Below are positions 44,126 to 54,469 of a stretch of 64,000 nucleotides of DNA, one piece after another. The DNA is taken from positions 170,781 through 234,780 of the forward strand of contig JAFJTR010000054.1 of assembly GCA_022559985.1 (NCBI GenBank), given 5' to 3'. Source of the stretch: Parastagonospora avenae f. sp. tritici 18332-5. Taxonomy: Eukaryota > Ascomycota > Dothideomycetes > Pleosporales > Phaeosphaeriaceae. Each line of letters opens with the position of its first letter. Positions within the stretch are counted from its first letter, which is position 1. Both the position numbers and the translations under genes were made by a program. Under the pieces are notes generated by a model. The model did no database searches. It had not been told where the DNA came from and was given only the letters and a program-made list of their open reading frames with translations.

Positions 44126-47100
44126 TTAGATAATATATAAATCTCGTATCCTTTTCTTATTATCAGTATCCTCGAGTATCTTCTCTACGTCTAAATCGTG
44201 TACGTATATTTCTCCAAGAAGTTTAAACTTACCTTCTCGTACTCCTCTTACTAGGTACGGTACGTAAACGCCCTCTATGAGCACGATAAGATCTCCTGGT
44301 TGCGCATCCTTAGGTCCCGTTCCGAGCATGTTAGTCAAAGCCGTCCTCAGAAGTCGCCGCGTAGGATCGTTATCGCGCAACATGTTGCCGTATTGCGTTG
44401 CGTGTTTTGTCATATCCCAGTACCACTTGTGATACAGGTTGGCGGAATCCTTTATTCCTTCGCCAGACCAGTTTTTGATTGTGTCCGATGATAACGCGTG
44501 GCCAAGCTTGGCGAAATGTTCTTGTGCTCGGCTAATCAAAGTTTCCATCGGCTCTTGTCCTTGTGTGAGTTGCTCGCGCATCTGGATATCGCAATCATAA
44601 GGAAGGCCTGATTCTTGCCATACGTTCTGCCATTGACCGACAGTGCAGTTGAAACACAGGAACTGGAGCCAGTCTTCGAAATGACTCTCGTTGGAGAGGT
44701 CATTAGAGGGTCTTTCGACTAGACTGCACAATAACGCTTGTCGTCTCTGTTCGGGAGATGCATCAAGCTTCGACAAAATTTCCATCCATTGAGCTAGTCC
44801 TTCAAGATTTCTACCAACTTCGTTCAGCCCCGAGTGAGCAGTCTCGGCTATAACATCCCAGAGGTGACACCGGATGACGAGTTCGTTTTGTGACGTTACG
44901 TGAACGTTCGAAGGACTTCCTCGAGCAACTCTTCCAATGCAAGATGTAACTGAAGTAGTTGGATGTAGCTCTAGTGCGTTGAAACTTCGAAGACGAGAGG
45001 TAAGCTGACTGTTCAGATCCGGTACCCAGGTTGGGAGCTCTATGGTCGTGGAGCGGCTGCGCAGCCCACTCAACGATAGGATACATGGTCCATAGAGAGC
45101 TACAAGGCTCTTCGCGACTTCGATGTATAGCCATATCGAAGACACCGAGTAGTCCGGTCTGATGGGTTGTATACTATGATCATCTTTTCGTTCAATCGGT
45201 GAAAACGCAAGTATACAGAAAACCTTGTCTCTAGCATCTGTTGCCTGCTGGTTCCGACTCAAGGAAAGAGCAGATACCATGGACAATCTGCCTTCGCGTT
45301 GATACTTTGTCCGCCACTGAGCCAAGCGAAGAGGTGAAACATGGTCTTGCTGTGGTCTCTTACAAAGCATCGACGCTGCACCTGTAAGTGAAGTATTGAC
45401 CCAAAATTCCCACAGCGGGAATTCGAAGATCTCGGAATCGAACGTGCCTCGCAGCAATCGGCAGCATTCCACGATAGATGACATGAGCAAGAACATATCC
45501 CATGGCACAATGTATCGCCCACAAACAATGGTCAAGTCCCTTGCCATCAGGACCTCCTGGAGTATCCAGGCTCTGGTGAACCAAGTCCGGTGGAAGAGAT
45601 GTGGCATGTCTAACCACTCTTTGATCGTATCTAGATCAAGCGTATTGAGCCATTCCCTGGCAGCACGCTTGATGCTTGAGTCTCCGATCTGTTGGAACTT
45701 GGCGAAAGGATCGTTGACCAATTGCTCGAGGCTATCGGCTGATAAACTGTCTCCTTCCCTTGCTTGCTCCAACCGCCACACACCCTGGAGCATTACCTCA
45801 GTACTGTCTAGGTAGTTGTGGAACTCCCGCCCAAGCCATACGTCGACGCAACCGGACGCTCGATAGATTTCGCCCATCATAGAAACTTGTGCTGCTTTTT
45901 CGGTTTCGTCAGCTTGATTAATGCATATCTAGGCCACCCGTTAGTTTTGTTTCGTTTGCGATCGAAATCAGCGAAAACTCACAGCATCGATCCAGAAGTA
46001 TTCGAATTCTGTCACCTCGAGACGGAGAGATGTGTTCATACGATGCCTTACATGATTACCTTCGTGTTCTTCATCAAGAAAATCTGCGACGGACTTGTGG
46101 TAATGCCCTCTTCCCTCTTTGGCATAGTCCAGTGGTTTTTTGTTGAGTCTGCAGAGAGCATGTATATCACTGCCGGCCATGACTAGCGCTTTCACCATGT
46201 CGAGATGTCCTATCTTCGCGGCGAGGTGTAAGGCCGTTCGACCAGAACTGTCACGCGCATCAACGTCAGCCCCTAGTCGCAGCATATCCTCGACCTTCAA
46301 AGTAGATCCACTCTGCACACTGGCAATAAGATCAGTCCTGTTGGAATGCGCCGGTGATTTCGCAGGCCTTGTCCTGTCCCTGAGTCTGTGTAGGGCGTCG
46401 TATAAGTTCTGCTTGATTTGAAACTGATAGCCATTGCACAGGATAGTTGTGAATTGTTTGTATCCGTGCTCAACGGAATCGATAGTGGGTGGAAAAGGAC
46501 TTCCCCATGTATACGAGAGCGCCGCGAATCTCTCGGCAGTACCCAGCTCAACTTCTACCAGCGAGCAGACCATGACGTCTAAATCCTGGCCTGGCGGTTC
46601 CAGCTTCAAAAGTCGTATGTTCGCCTCTTTCCTTAGCGGATCGTACCGGTAGAGTTCGCGGGTCCTGAGACACTTCCTTAGGGCTTGTCTTCGGTCGTCC
46701 TGTGCTTTGGTTCCGTCATAATCTCTCTGTATCCTCGTCTCCGTATTCAGAAAATGCCGGGGGCTCAAAGGATGAGGATCACTCGTCTTCATGAGCGATC
46801 TCTCCCAGTGAAGATTTCCAGCGTGGTTATTAATCCGAGCCTGAAGATTTGTACATGCATCGCGCCACTCTCCGTTGATAGTAGCGAGACGTGCATAAAG
46901 GATCGCATCCTCCAAGTGGATATCCTGAGCAGTTGCACTGAAGTTACTCCCACCCCAGTGGAATTCACCATCCGAATTCCCAAGGCACTCGTTTAGATCT
47001 ATAGACGACTTTCGGAACTCGTCAGTAAGGGTACAACAATCCGCGTGAAGAACTCCGCCGTTCATGATAGCGTTACGACATGATTCCGTGAAATCTGCGT

Positions 47101-47407
47101 AGTGCAATTCTGCAATCCGCAGATGTCCATGATCGTTAGTCAGATGGTAATTGAGATCCACTGATGCCTCGAGCCACGTATTGTGCGTTGTTTGAAGAAG
47201 TGCGCTTAACATGGTGTCCTCTAATCGAAGATGTTTCGCTGTCGCGTTGAAATTCATGCCTTGCCAGTCGAAAATACCATTTTGGTTACCGAGATAACGA
47301 TCGAGATCCAGTACAGACTGTTGCCAATCGCCTGCCGATGTCTGGCAGTCCGCAATGAAGAGCGGGCCTTCTAGTCGGGCATTTCGAATGGTGGAACCAA
47401 ACCACAT
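44126..47407 (-). CDS. Two CyanoVirin-N-homology domains fused to a HET domain with an internal ankyrin insertion
   Basis: Exons 47407-45983 and 45928-44126 (54-nt phase-0 intron) encode 1075 residues. Residues 1-100 and 106-202 are two CVNH modules: each has the opening C, LDL-x-x-x-LGN-x-x-G-x-F-x-W-x-G-x-NF-x-AT and a following W-x-x-A-x-x-x-L. After a linker the HET domain begins with ALSYTWGS (296-303) and QNLYDALHRLRD. Residues about 356-445 are then ankyrin-like (DARDSSGRTALHLAAKIGHLD). The HET domain resumes with FWIDA|ICINQ (471-480), GEIYRASGCVDVWLG and RTWFTRAWILQEV. The C-terminal 450 residues fit HET-protein tails. CVNH binds mannose-type glycans; HET domains trigger incompatibility cell death. 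Joining them suggests glycan sensing linked to death, which is inference. The start ATG opens the first CVNH strand. Confidence 0.88.
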
Positions 47408-48377
47408 GATGTCCGAGTAGTGACGGAGGAGCAACGTTCGATGCTGACAGCCGTGAGGGAGCACGGAGTATTTAAGGGCAACGTTCGATGCCGATCAACT
47501 TGGGGCCGATTTTAACAGCTAGTAAGCATGACGGGGTGGATAAATCCACATCGTGCTCATCGGTCAGACGTTGTGAGGCGCAGTGCCTTCATCAGCTTAC
47601 GCGCTAACCCAACCAAACGTACACGCATCCTGCAGGCGTATGGCGCCAGGAATTAATCTTAATCCCATGAATTGGCCCCTACGCTGGCATGTTCCGGGGA
47701 ATTAACCCCTAAATTCCCCTGATGCTCGTCAGAAATGGACTAGTGTATCTGTCTATGCCCTCTAGAGATACATGGCTAAATGTACCTAGCCCTGCCTCCA
47801 ATTCTTTCAGCTTTAATTGGTTCGCTTAGGATATATAGGTCTGTGCATACCCTGTCGTCCTCGCCTTATCAAAATATTTTTGTTCTTCAGCATGCTCTAC
47901 GTCTGCGTACTTCACTCTATACTAGCTTGCTCCGTATATACTTAAGCTGAGTTAGTTTCTCTAGTACGCTTAGAGATAATTATTAATGCTGTCGTGATTA
48001 TAAGAGGAGATTGTTAAAACCTATTGTAAGCAGTTTGGGTAGTAGTTGTATTTATGTGTAGTGTTCTGATGATCGAGAGGTCTGTGATGAAGGCTTATAT
48101 ACATAGAGTGGTGGGCTGATTGGCTGGTGGCTAGTCCACGTGACCATACAAGGTACCCTGGGCTTACACCTATCAAGTAGCTAAGCAGAGGGAAGCTGGC
48201 TCGAAGGGCTCAAGTTGGTTTTCGCGGATGAGAGATGTTGGCACTGGATACGGAGGTAGGGCGTACTAAGACAGTAAGAGGGTGCTTCTGTAAAGAGTAC
48301 AATGTATTAGGTAACTTGAAATACGAAGTTAAAGACAATGAACGATAAGCGTTTATTGCTAAGATCTATATACTAGT
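47408..48377. other. Gene-free interval with repeat relics
   Basis: No frame above about 60 codons with features. An inverted repeat GGGGAATT...AATTCCCC lies near 47695-47720. The rest is AT-rich and looks like decayed transposon DNA. Confidence 0.4.
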
Positions 48378-48466
48378 GCTGTCCCATGTTGTCCTACGTT
48401 GTTCTACGTTGTCCCATGCGTGGGACTTTGTAGGATTCCATGGGACACACGTGACTTGTCCCATGG
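48378..48466. repeat. 10-bp tandem units and nested inverted repeats
   Basis: Four degenerate 10-mers of the form GTTGTCCYAY run from 48378 to 48418. They are followed by GTCCCA-tgcg-TGGGAC (48411-48426) and a perfect 10-bp inverted repeat CCATGGGACA/TGTCCCATGG (48438-48447 and 48457-48466) with CACGTG in its loop. This could be the end of a mobile element; no partner end was found. Confidence 0.6.
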
Positions 48467-48728
48467 TGGCTTTCCGCTAAGACTGTGGGATCACGTGCCC
48501 TGCGGGGTGGCGTCATCTATTGGTTCTTATATGCTGACCCTCATGCTGACCCTCCCTGGTCAGCATCCTGTCTTCCTACATAGACTGCCGTGTCCCCTTC
48601 CTACAGGTTCGTAACACTATCCCCCTCTTCCATTGTTCATGTCCTCATGAACTGACCTCATGGTTTCCCGCAGTACTGTCTATCGCCATCTCGTAGGCGA
48701 TCGAATTAACAGTCTCGGAGAACTCGCC

Positions 48729-49149
48729 ATGGTTGCGTGTCAATACTGTTCGAAGAAGAATCTAGAGTGTAGGATGTCGTTGCTAAAGAAGGAGTGTAGT
48801 AATTGTTATCAGAATAGGATAAAGTCGTGCGTGCCTGTAGAGGTTCCTTTGCCAGACTTTTCGAAGTTGGACAACGAGTTGGCGAGGTTGGAGCGGCAGG
48901 AGGCCGAGGCAGACTTAGGAACAACAGTAGGTAGATGAATCGGGAAAGTTTGTAGACGATATTGAGGCTTTGGAGGCGGTAGATAGAATTAATTAGGAGA
49001 TGTCTTTACTTAAGGACAGTCTGATGCCGGGTACTCTGGCATTAGACTAGAGTGCCTTCATGCCTTCTCTCATTGAGGGTTATTCCGGCTTTAACGAAGC
49101 CTTAGGCCCTTTGCCTAATAATGCGCAAGCATCTGTTGGCAATTCGTAA
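48729..49149 (+). pseudogene. Broken small zinc-cluster protein, probably transposon-associated
   Basis: MVACQYCSKKNLEC...ECSNCYQNRIKSC gives a six-cysteine cluster, followed by PDFSKLDNELARLERQEAEAD, a coiled-coil start. A frameshift near 48935 and two stops (N* and D*) interrupt the continuation: ESGKFVDDIEALEAVDRIN, then SLMPGTLALD, then SAFMPSLIEGYSGFNEALGPLPN, ending at 49149. Such short cysteine-cluster proteins are often found in fungal repeat DNA. The reading is by eye; function is unknown. Confidence 0.5.
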
Positions 49150-50601
49150 GGTTTGTCTCTAGTTCCTATGTGTTCTCTGTTTCGTCGTATCCTAACGATT
49201 TAACTAGGAATATGTGTGTGAGTGGGACTGCATCAGGAAATGGCCGCTCCTGAAGTGGAAAACTGACGCTCGCTTAGCCTCTCGCCGCTTTATCTGGCCC
49301 GTGCACTGACCTCATCACATATAACCACGCTGCCCTCGCCGGTCTGTCCTCCCCTTTCATAGTCTCCTTTCCCCCAACACCTTCCATCTACCTCATTGGC
49401 CTGCTCCGATCCACTGTGAGGCATTTTCTTGCCCCATGGGAGTCATGCAAACGCTGCACCGCTCAGTCCTGCGTCCAATTCCTCTTAGTCCGCCGACAAC
49501 AAGGGCGCTGCACCGTAATCGTTAGTAGGCTGCGTCTACGAATCGTCTCCTCCAGAATTAGCGAGGTTTTCTGCTGTCTCCTAGGACTTTGGCCGCTCTA
49601 TGTCCGCCGCCTTTCCCGTAGCTACGCAGTGAATATCTGCCACCCTCTATCTTGAAATCTCTCGTAGACGGCCACCGACACTTTCCCCTTAGCTCTTCCT
49701 CTTGTTTAAGCCCGGGCCCCCGGTAGCTCTTCAACCTACCCACATCATCAACCGCCCAGGACGGCAACGGCATGGCCTTGGACGCCCCGATCATGTCTCA
49801 GGAGGAGGGGTTATGCCCGTGCCATTTCATCTGGACGCCTATCAAGGTGACAAGACTACGTACCCCAAGCTAGATGTCACCAGAATCACGCCTTGGAGGC
49901 GCGGCTAGGCCACCGTCCGCTGTTCAGCTGGGCAGGCGGCGGTCGCAGCGTGTACTCGCCCTCGCTGCACTATCAATCAGATTGGTGGAGCTTGAGTTTG
50001 TACAACGGTCTGCATGACGCCAGTGTTGCATTCTGGTGTCATTAATGGAGTGAAGGACCAGAGCGGAGCCCGAAGCCTGGACAAGAGTTTGAGCCCAATT
50101 TTGGGTTTCGGGGTCGCCGACGAATTGACCATCCGTGTTGGGATCTATCTGCTCTGCTTATGGACTCGAATCAACCAGAATGGGCATCTCCGAGCTCGTT
50201 TTTTTGAGGGGGTGGGCTCCAACGAAAAGGGGGAGGTGCATGGCGGTTGGGCAACCAGGCCTATGGGGAGATAGCGTCGCAGTTCCTTGTTCTATGACGA
50301 GCATCTGCAGGCTAGCCATACAATTTCTCGTCTGAAGAAAGGGAGTTTCATGCGAGGACCACATCGCCACCAACACGACGCAGCTGCGCGACTGCTGATT
50401 CGACTCCATACCGTGCACCCCTGGGGTCTGCGATTTGGACGCCGTCTCGCGCTAACTGCTCCCTGCTGGAGGGCCGAAGACATCCAAGCCAGCTTGCCAA
50501 GAAGGTTGGGATCGAAGCTTGCAACCTTCGCCTACTTAAACCACGGCGCCTCCGGGTTTCTCGCACCACCCGACCTCCCAGAACCACCGACAGCGGCCAC
50601 G
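49150..50601. other. 1.45-kb interval, possible zinc-cluster fragment, no intact gene
   Basis: Around 49416-49530 a forward frame reads APWESCKRCTAQSCVQF...RRQQGRC, which resembles another decayed cysteine cluster. The frame 50287-50601 upstream of the chromodomain gene is open but has no features. Nothing else is supported. Confidence 0.35.
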
Positions 50602-52046
50602 ATGTCTATGATCTCTTTTCCGACACAGCTTCAAATTATCCCTTACACTGGACCTCCGAAGCCAAAGCCAAGCCAGACCTCGCGACGTAATCCCTCGAAA
50701 ACGGCGTTAAATGGCTACGAATACCTTGTTCTTGACGACGATCCGAGCATTGGCCTTACTCCTGCTTCGCAACAAGCTAGAGACGTTAATTCGACATCAA
50801 GTAAGCATTTCTAAAGCGAACGAGGATACATGTTTATTCTGTTCTTCGATGACTGACTAAACGCAGCAGGCAATGACACCTGCAAAATGGAAGATTTTAG
50901 TAGTGGGTGTGGCGATATCAGCTGTACACCTGGTTTTCCTTCCCCTGACAAACGAGGCGCTGAAGACAAGCGTTTCGTCTCAACGTGGTATTCTGAAGAC
51001 GTCCTACGGAAGGGCAGCTTAGTGCTTCCCCCTTTTGAGGACAGCCGTCAAGGTAAGCTCTAGACCCTAGCAGGATGGTACGTAGCTATTCTGACATTGC
51101 ATAGAGCGTGTGATTGTAATCGCGGACAGTAAATTCTTATCAGATGCTAATAACGCCGACGATGACTACTCTTACGACCTAAAGTTGAGTACGCAACCGT
51201 ACGATAGTTTTGGCATTGCGGATTTCTCAACCAAGGACAGGACAGAGGACAAAGAGGATGCTATCAGCTCGGAACTGGTTGACGGACCAAAATCTCAAGC
51301 TAGTAGGCTTCCGCGTTGCGAACCAACACTATCAACACCGCCATCTGGATCCTCTGCTACGGAGATCACAGAAGCTACAACATATCAGCCACAACAGCTA
51401 GCGCACAAACAATCGGAGGTGCAAAGTGAGTAAAATCTGTTGCACGTGTGTTTCTTCTCTCTAACACTAAGAAGACAAATACACGCCACTCGTAATGACG
51501 AGCAGCTGCAGCAGTAGCAATAGATCCGACAGCAATGACGACAACGACATCGACGACAGCGCCAACAGCACGAGGAAACCGCGCAAGCGGAAACGCTCTC
51601 TGTCTAGCAAGCGGCGTGCATTGAAGACGCAGAACTGTGGTCTCGACTCCAATAAATGCTATGGTGATGACAGCAGCGACAGCAGCAGCGAAAGGAGTGA
51701 CCGCGGCCGCCGTCATGAGAGCAACAAGCGACGAAAGTCAGCCTTATGGCCCCATCGCTCGCGCAGTCGCGGCGGAGAGGACGAGGACGATGAATATGAG
51801 GTAGAGCAGATCCTCGAAGCCCGTGTCTATCGCAGAAAGCTACAGTATCGTGTCAAATGGCTTGGATATAAGGACGATCAGACGTGGTACGATGCGTCTA
51901 ATTTCAAGAATAGTCCTTACAAGCTCCGCGATTTTCACTCAGCTGACAGTACCCAGCCAGGGCCTTCAAAAAGGCTAGGGAGGTGGATAGAGTGTTGGGA
52001 GGAGGATAGAGATGCGGATGACCATCCTGATGATAACAAATTTTAA
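50602..52046 (+). CDS. Chromodomain protein
   Basis: Four exons (50602-50800, 50867-51052, 51105-51425, 51475-52046), each junction GT-AG and phase 1, encode 425 residues. The start MSMISFPTQLQIIPYTG was chosen because the upstream open frame has no features. The first 240 residues are polar and look disordered. A basic stretch (STRKPRKRKRSLSSKRR) is a likely nuclear signal. Residues about 341-395 form the chromodomain: EYEVEQILEARVYRRKLQYRVKWLGYKDD-x-TWYDASNFKNS, including the aromatic residues of a methyl-lysine cage. The end RLGRWIECWEEDRDADDHPDD is typical of a chromodomain family seen near repeats in plant-associated ascomycetes. It would bind methylated histone H3. Confidence 0.85.
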
Positions 52047-52487
52047 CGCCGCATGTTGTACAGTATCGCGCAGATCTCCAGTGCAGTCTCACTTGCACTA
52101 GGAGGTTGAACTACACTGGCTAGAACAATACAAAGACCTCTATGCTTTACGTCTGCCGACGTCAAATAGTACAGTACACAATCATGCTAAAGTGACACAG
52201 ACATAGTATAGTAAGATCTAGCTTCATTATTGCTCCAGTTCCCGCTACCTCATATCCTATAGACATGTAGTCTCAGTCCTCAAGGTAATCGAAATTTGTC
52301 AATAAGCACAATCGTGGCAGCAATGTACTAGAGCCCCTCACTGAGCGCAGTGATTCTAGGAACGAAGGTGGTTGTTACAACTCCCTGTCGTTGACCCTTA
52401 GCATTGCTGTCCAGCGCCCTTGCAAAGCCTGAAGGCGGGAATAAAAGCTTACTCTCTGGTCTGAGATTTCCGATTCCTAGAGATAAC
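52047..52487. other. Intergenic gap
   Basis: Between convergent genes; nothing recognisable. Confidence 0.5.
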
Positions 52488-52952
52488 TTACCACGAGTTG
52501 TTCGTCTGGGGACAGATGCCTCGCTTACAGCCCTCGCAGAGCGAAGACTCGTGCGGTGGGCCCTTTTTTGAGGCGACGTACGACTTCTCTAGCGTTATGC
52601 CTGCCCACTTCTTGAGCCTGTATGCCACTCGTTCGACGTAAGACTCCTTGTCCAGTTTGAGGCTGCCTAGCTCGGTGCAGCACTTGCAACGCTGATTGAA
52701 CACGACAGCATTGTACCTGCCCATGGAGTATCCCCTTATCCATATGGCCACCATCTTGCTGCTCCAGCCATGATTGGGACAGGCGTTGTTGTAGCACCTG
52801 AACCTGCCCATGACATGAGTTGAAAACATGTTGTTGGCAGCGCTGTCGCTATCGTCCTTGTGGAAAACGGGCGATGCGATCTCATCGGAGACTGCATCTA
52901 CGATGTCCTGGTGTAGGGATGGAAACATGTGTGAAATCTTCCTTCGCCCCAT
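52488..52952 (-). CDS. zf-3CxxC-type zinc-binding protein
   Basis: A single exon of 154 residues from ATG 52952 (MGRRKISHMFPSLHQDIVDAV). It has the landmarks of the 3CxxC zinc-finger family: MGRFRCYNNACPNHGWSSKMVAIWIRGY, YNAVVFNQRCKCC, SYVERVAYRLKKWAG and the closing KGPPHESSLCEGCKRGIC. The length and order match the fungal stand-alone form. In animals the related domain occurs in receptor-transporting proteins; in fungi the function is unknown. The frame continues to 52970 without an ATG. Confidence 0.82.
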   Translation of the reverse strand: MGRRKISHMFPSLHQDIVDAVSDEIASPVFHKDDSDSAANNMFSTHVMGRFRCYNNACPNHGWSSKMVAIWIRGYSMGRYNAVVFNQRCKCCTELGSLKLDKESYVERVAYRLKKWAGITLEKSYVASKKGPPHESSLCEGCKRGICPQTNNSW

Positions 52953-54071
52953 TTTCGGATAGCGTGACAATCGACGGAGCTAAAACAGCGAATGACTAGA
53001 ACGAGTTAGAATCTGAACTGTATGTGAGATACATGTTGGAGCGCGATGAACCCAACACGACTCAAGTAGTATATCATACAGCTAACTTTAAACGATCGGT
53101 ACGGCCAAAGAGTGGATCCTGAGGTCTATGGGTAATCTTGAGATCGAGCTAGGGTGCAGTTAGCATAAATACAATGTTAAAGTAGCTGAACAGTGTGACT
53201 AACTTAGCCCGATGATGTGTAAGTTAGACTCTTATGAATCTGTAAGACACTGACCGCAGCTGAAACGGCGGCAGACTAGGAGGCGGTCACAGGATGGGCG
53301 GCGGATGAAGGACAGGAGGCGGGCAAAGGATGGGCGGCGGGCGAAGAATAGGCGGCAGTCACTGTTTCTGAGGTGAATGCAGGCACAATGTGACCCAAGA
53401 CCTGCTACGTCAGCTGGCGTACGGAACAAGAACGGGTACGGGAACATGCAGGCTAGCATGGCAGACGTACCGAGATGGGGATGCAGATGATGCAGATGTA
53501 ACTCTTGCAGCACTTGTATAGTAAGGTGTATGATGATCGTGATGTAGTGGCAGCGAGCGAGCTTTGCAAACTCTGCGGGTCAATCAATACTGACGTTGAG
53601 GGCTAAGACAAGAAGGGAGGGCCGCAAATTGATAGAACTGCGATGTTGTTGTTTGCTGCCGTTTCCCTGACGTACGTGAAGATTCTAGCAACGTTTTCGT
53701 TTGCTCCCAAGGCCCAGTGACCAGAGCAAACGGGCATCTGGCGAATCACGCATCAGTCCGCTATCTCTTTACTAAGTAAGCAATTGTCAACTGAGTCATT
53801 CAATTTACAAGCAATTATAAGCGATAGAAGCACATGGCTGCTCAAAGAGTTGGAGAAGAGGGGAAACTTGAAATTCAGCCGCAACAATTGTCAGTGTTTT
53901 CAACAAGCCAGCCGGAGGGTCGACCTTAGCTTGATGATTACTCCTTTGGGTTTAGCGGCTGTCTATGTAGGCCTAGTAGTTACTTTCATAGGTTAGACCA
54001 TGGTTGTAGGAAAAAGACAGCCTCTTTGAATCGATGCGGAAAGTGCTTGTTGTTCTGGTACTGTGACACTG
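52953..54071. other. 1.1-kb gene-free interval with a GC-rich minisatellite-like stretch
   Basis: At about 53268-53360 the word GGCGG recurs five times with AGGATG/AGGA-type spacers every 15-21 bases, an imperfect tandem repeat. No gene supported. Confidence 0.45.
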
Positions 54072-54171
54072 TACAGTCGCTAGCGATTACGGTTTCACCC
54101 CTGCATGCAACTGCAATACCGTTTTCGCCAACTTGTAAGCACGGGTTAGGAACCCTACCTGCGCTATCCGG
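54072..54171 (+). repeat. Inverted repeat 1, left arm
   Basis: About 100 bp whose reverse complement aligns with 56991-57099 at roughly 80% identity by eye, with one 8-9 bp gap. The outer end reads TACAGTCGCTAGCGATT. The pair faces inward around the HET-ankyrin gene at 54470-56875. Confidence 0.75.
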
Positions 54172-54469
54172 CAAGGGGTATGGACGCGCTTAGCGACTGA
54201 GTAACTTAAACAGCTTCTGCCTCTACGATAGTCCATGGCCAAGGACGGACATAACGATGTGAAGGATAATCAATGAGCTAACTCCTCCGTACGATGCTCG
54301 GCGAGTGCAGCTTCCCATTAACTACTGTTGCAACAGAGTCTGCGCAACAAGAACTGCAGACATTAGGGTACACCGCTGCCATATTCAGCCTAGATTCGGC
54401 CTGTCAGCACAAGTGCAAAACGCATAGAATGTAAAGCTTTTCCATCGCACGCATGTTATTCAATTATTC

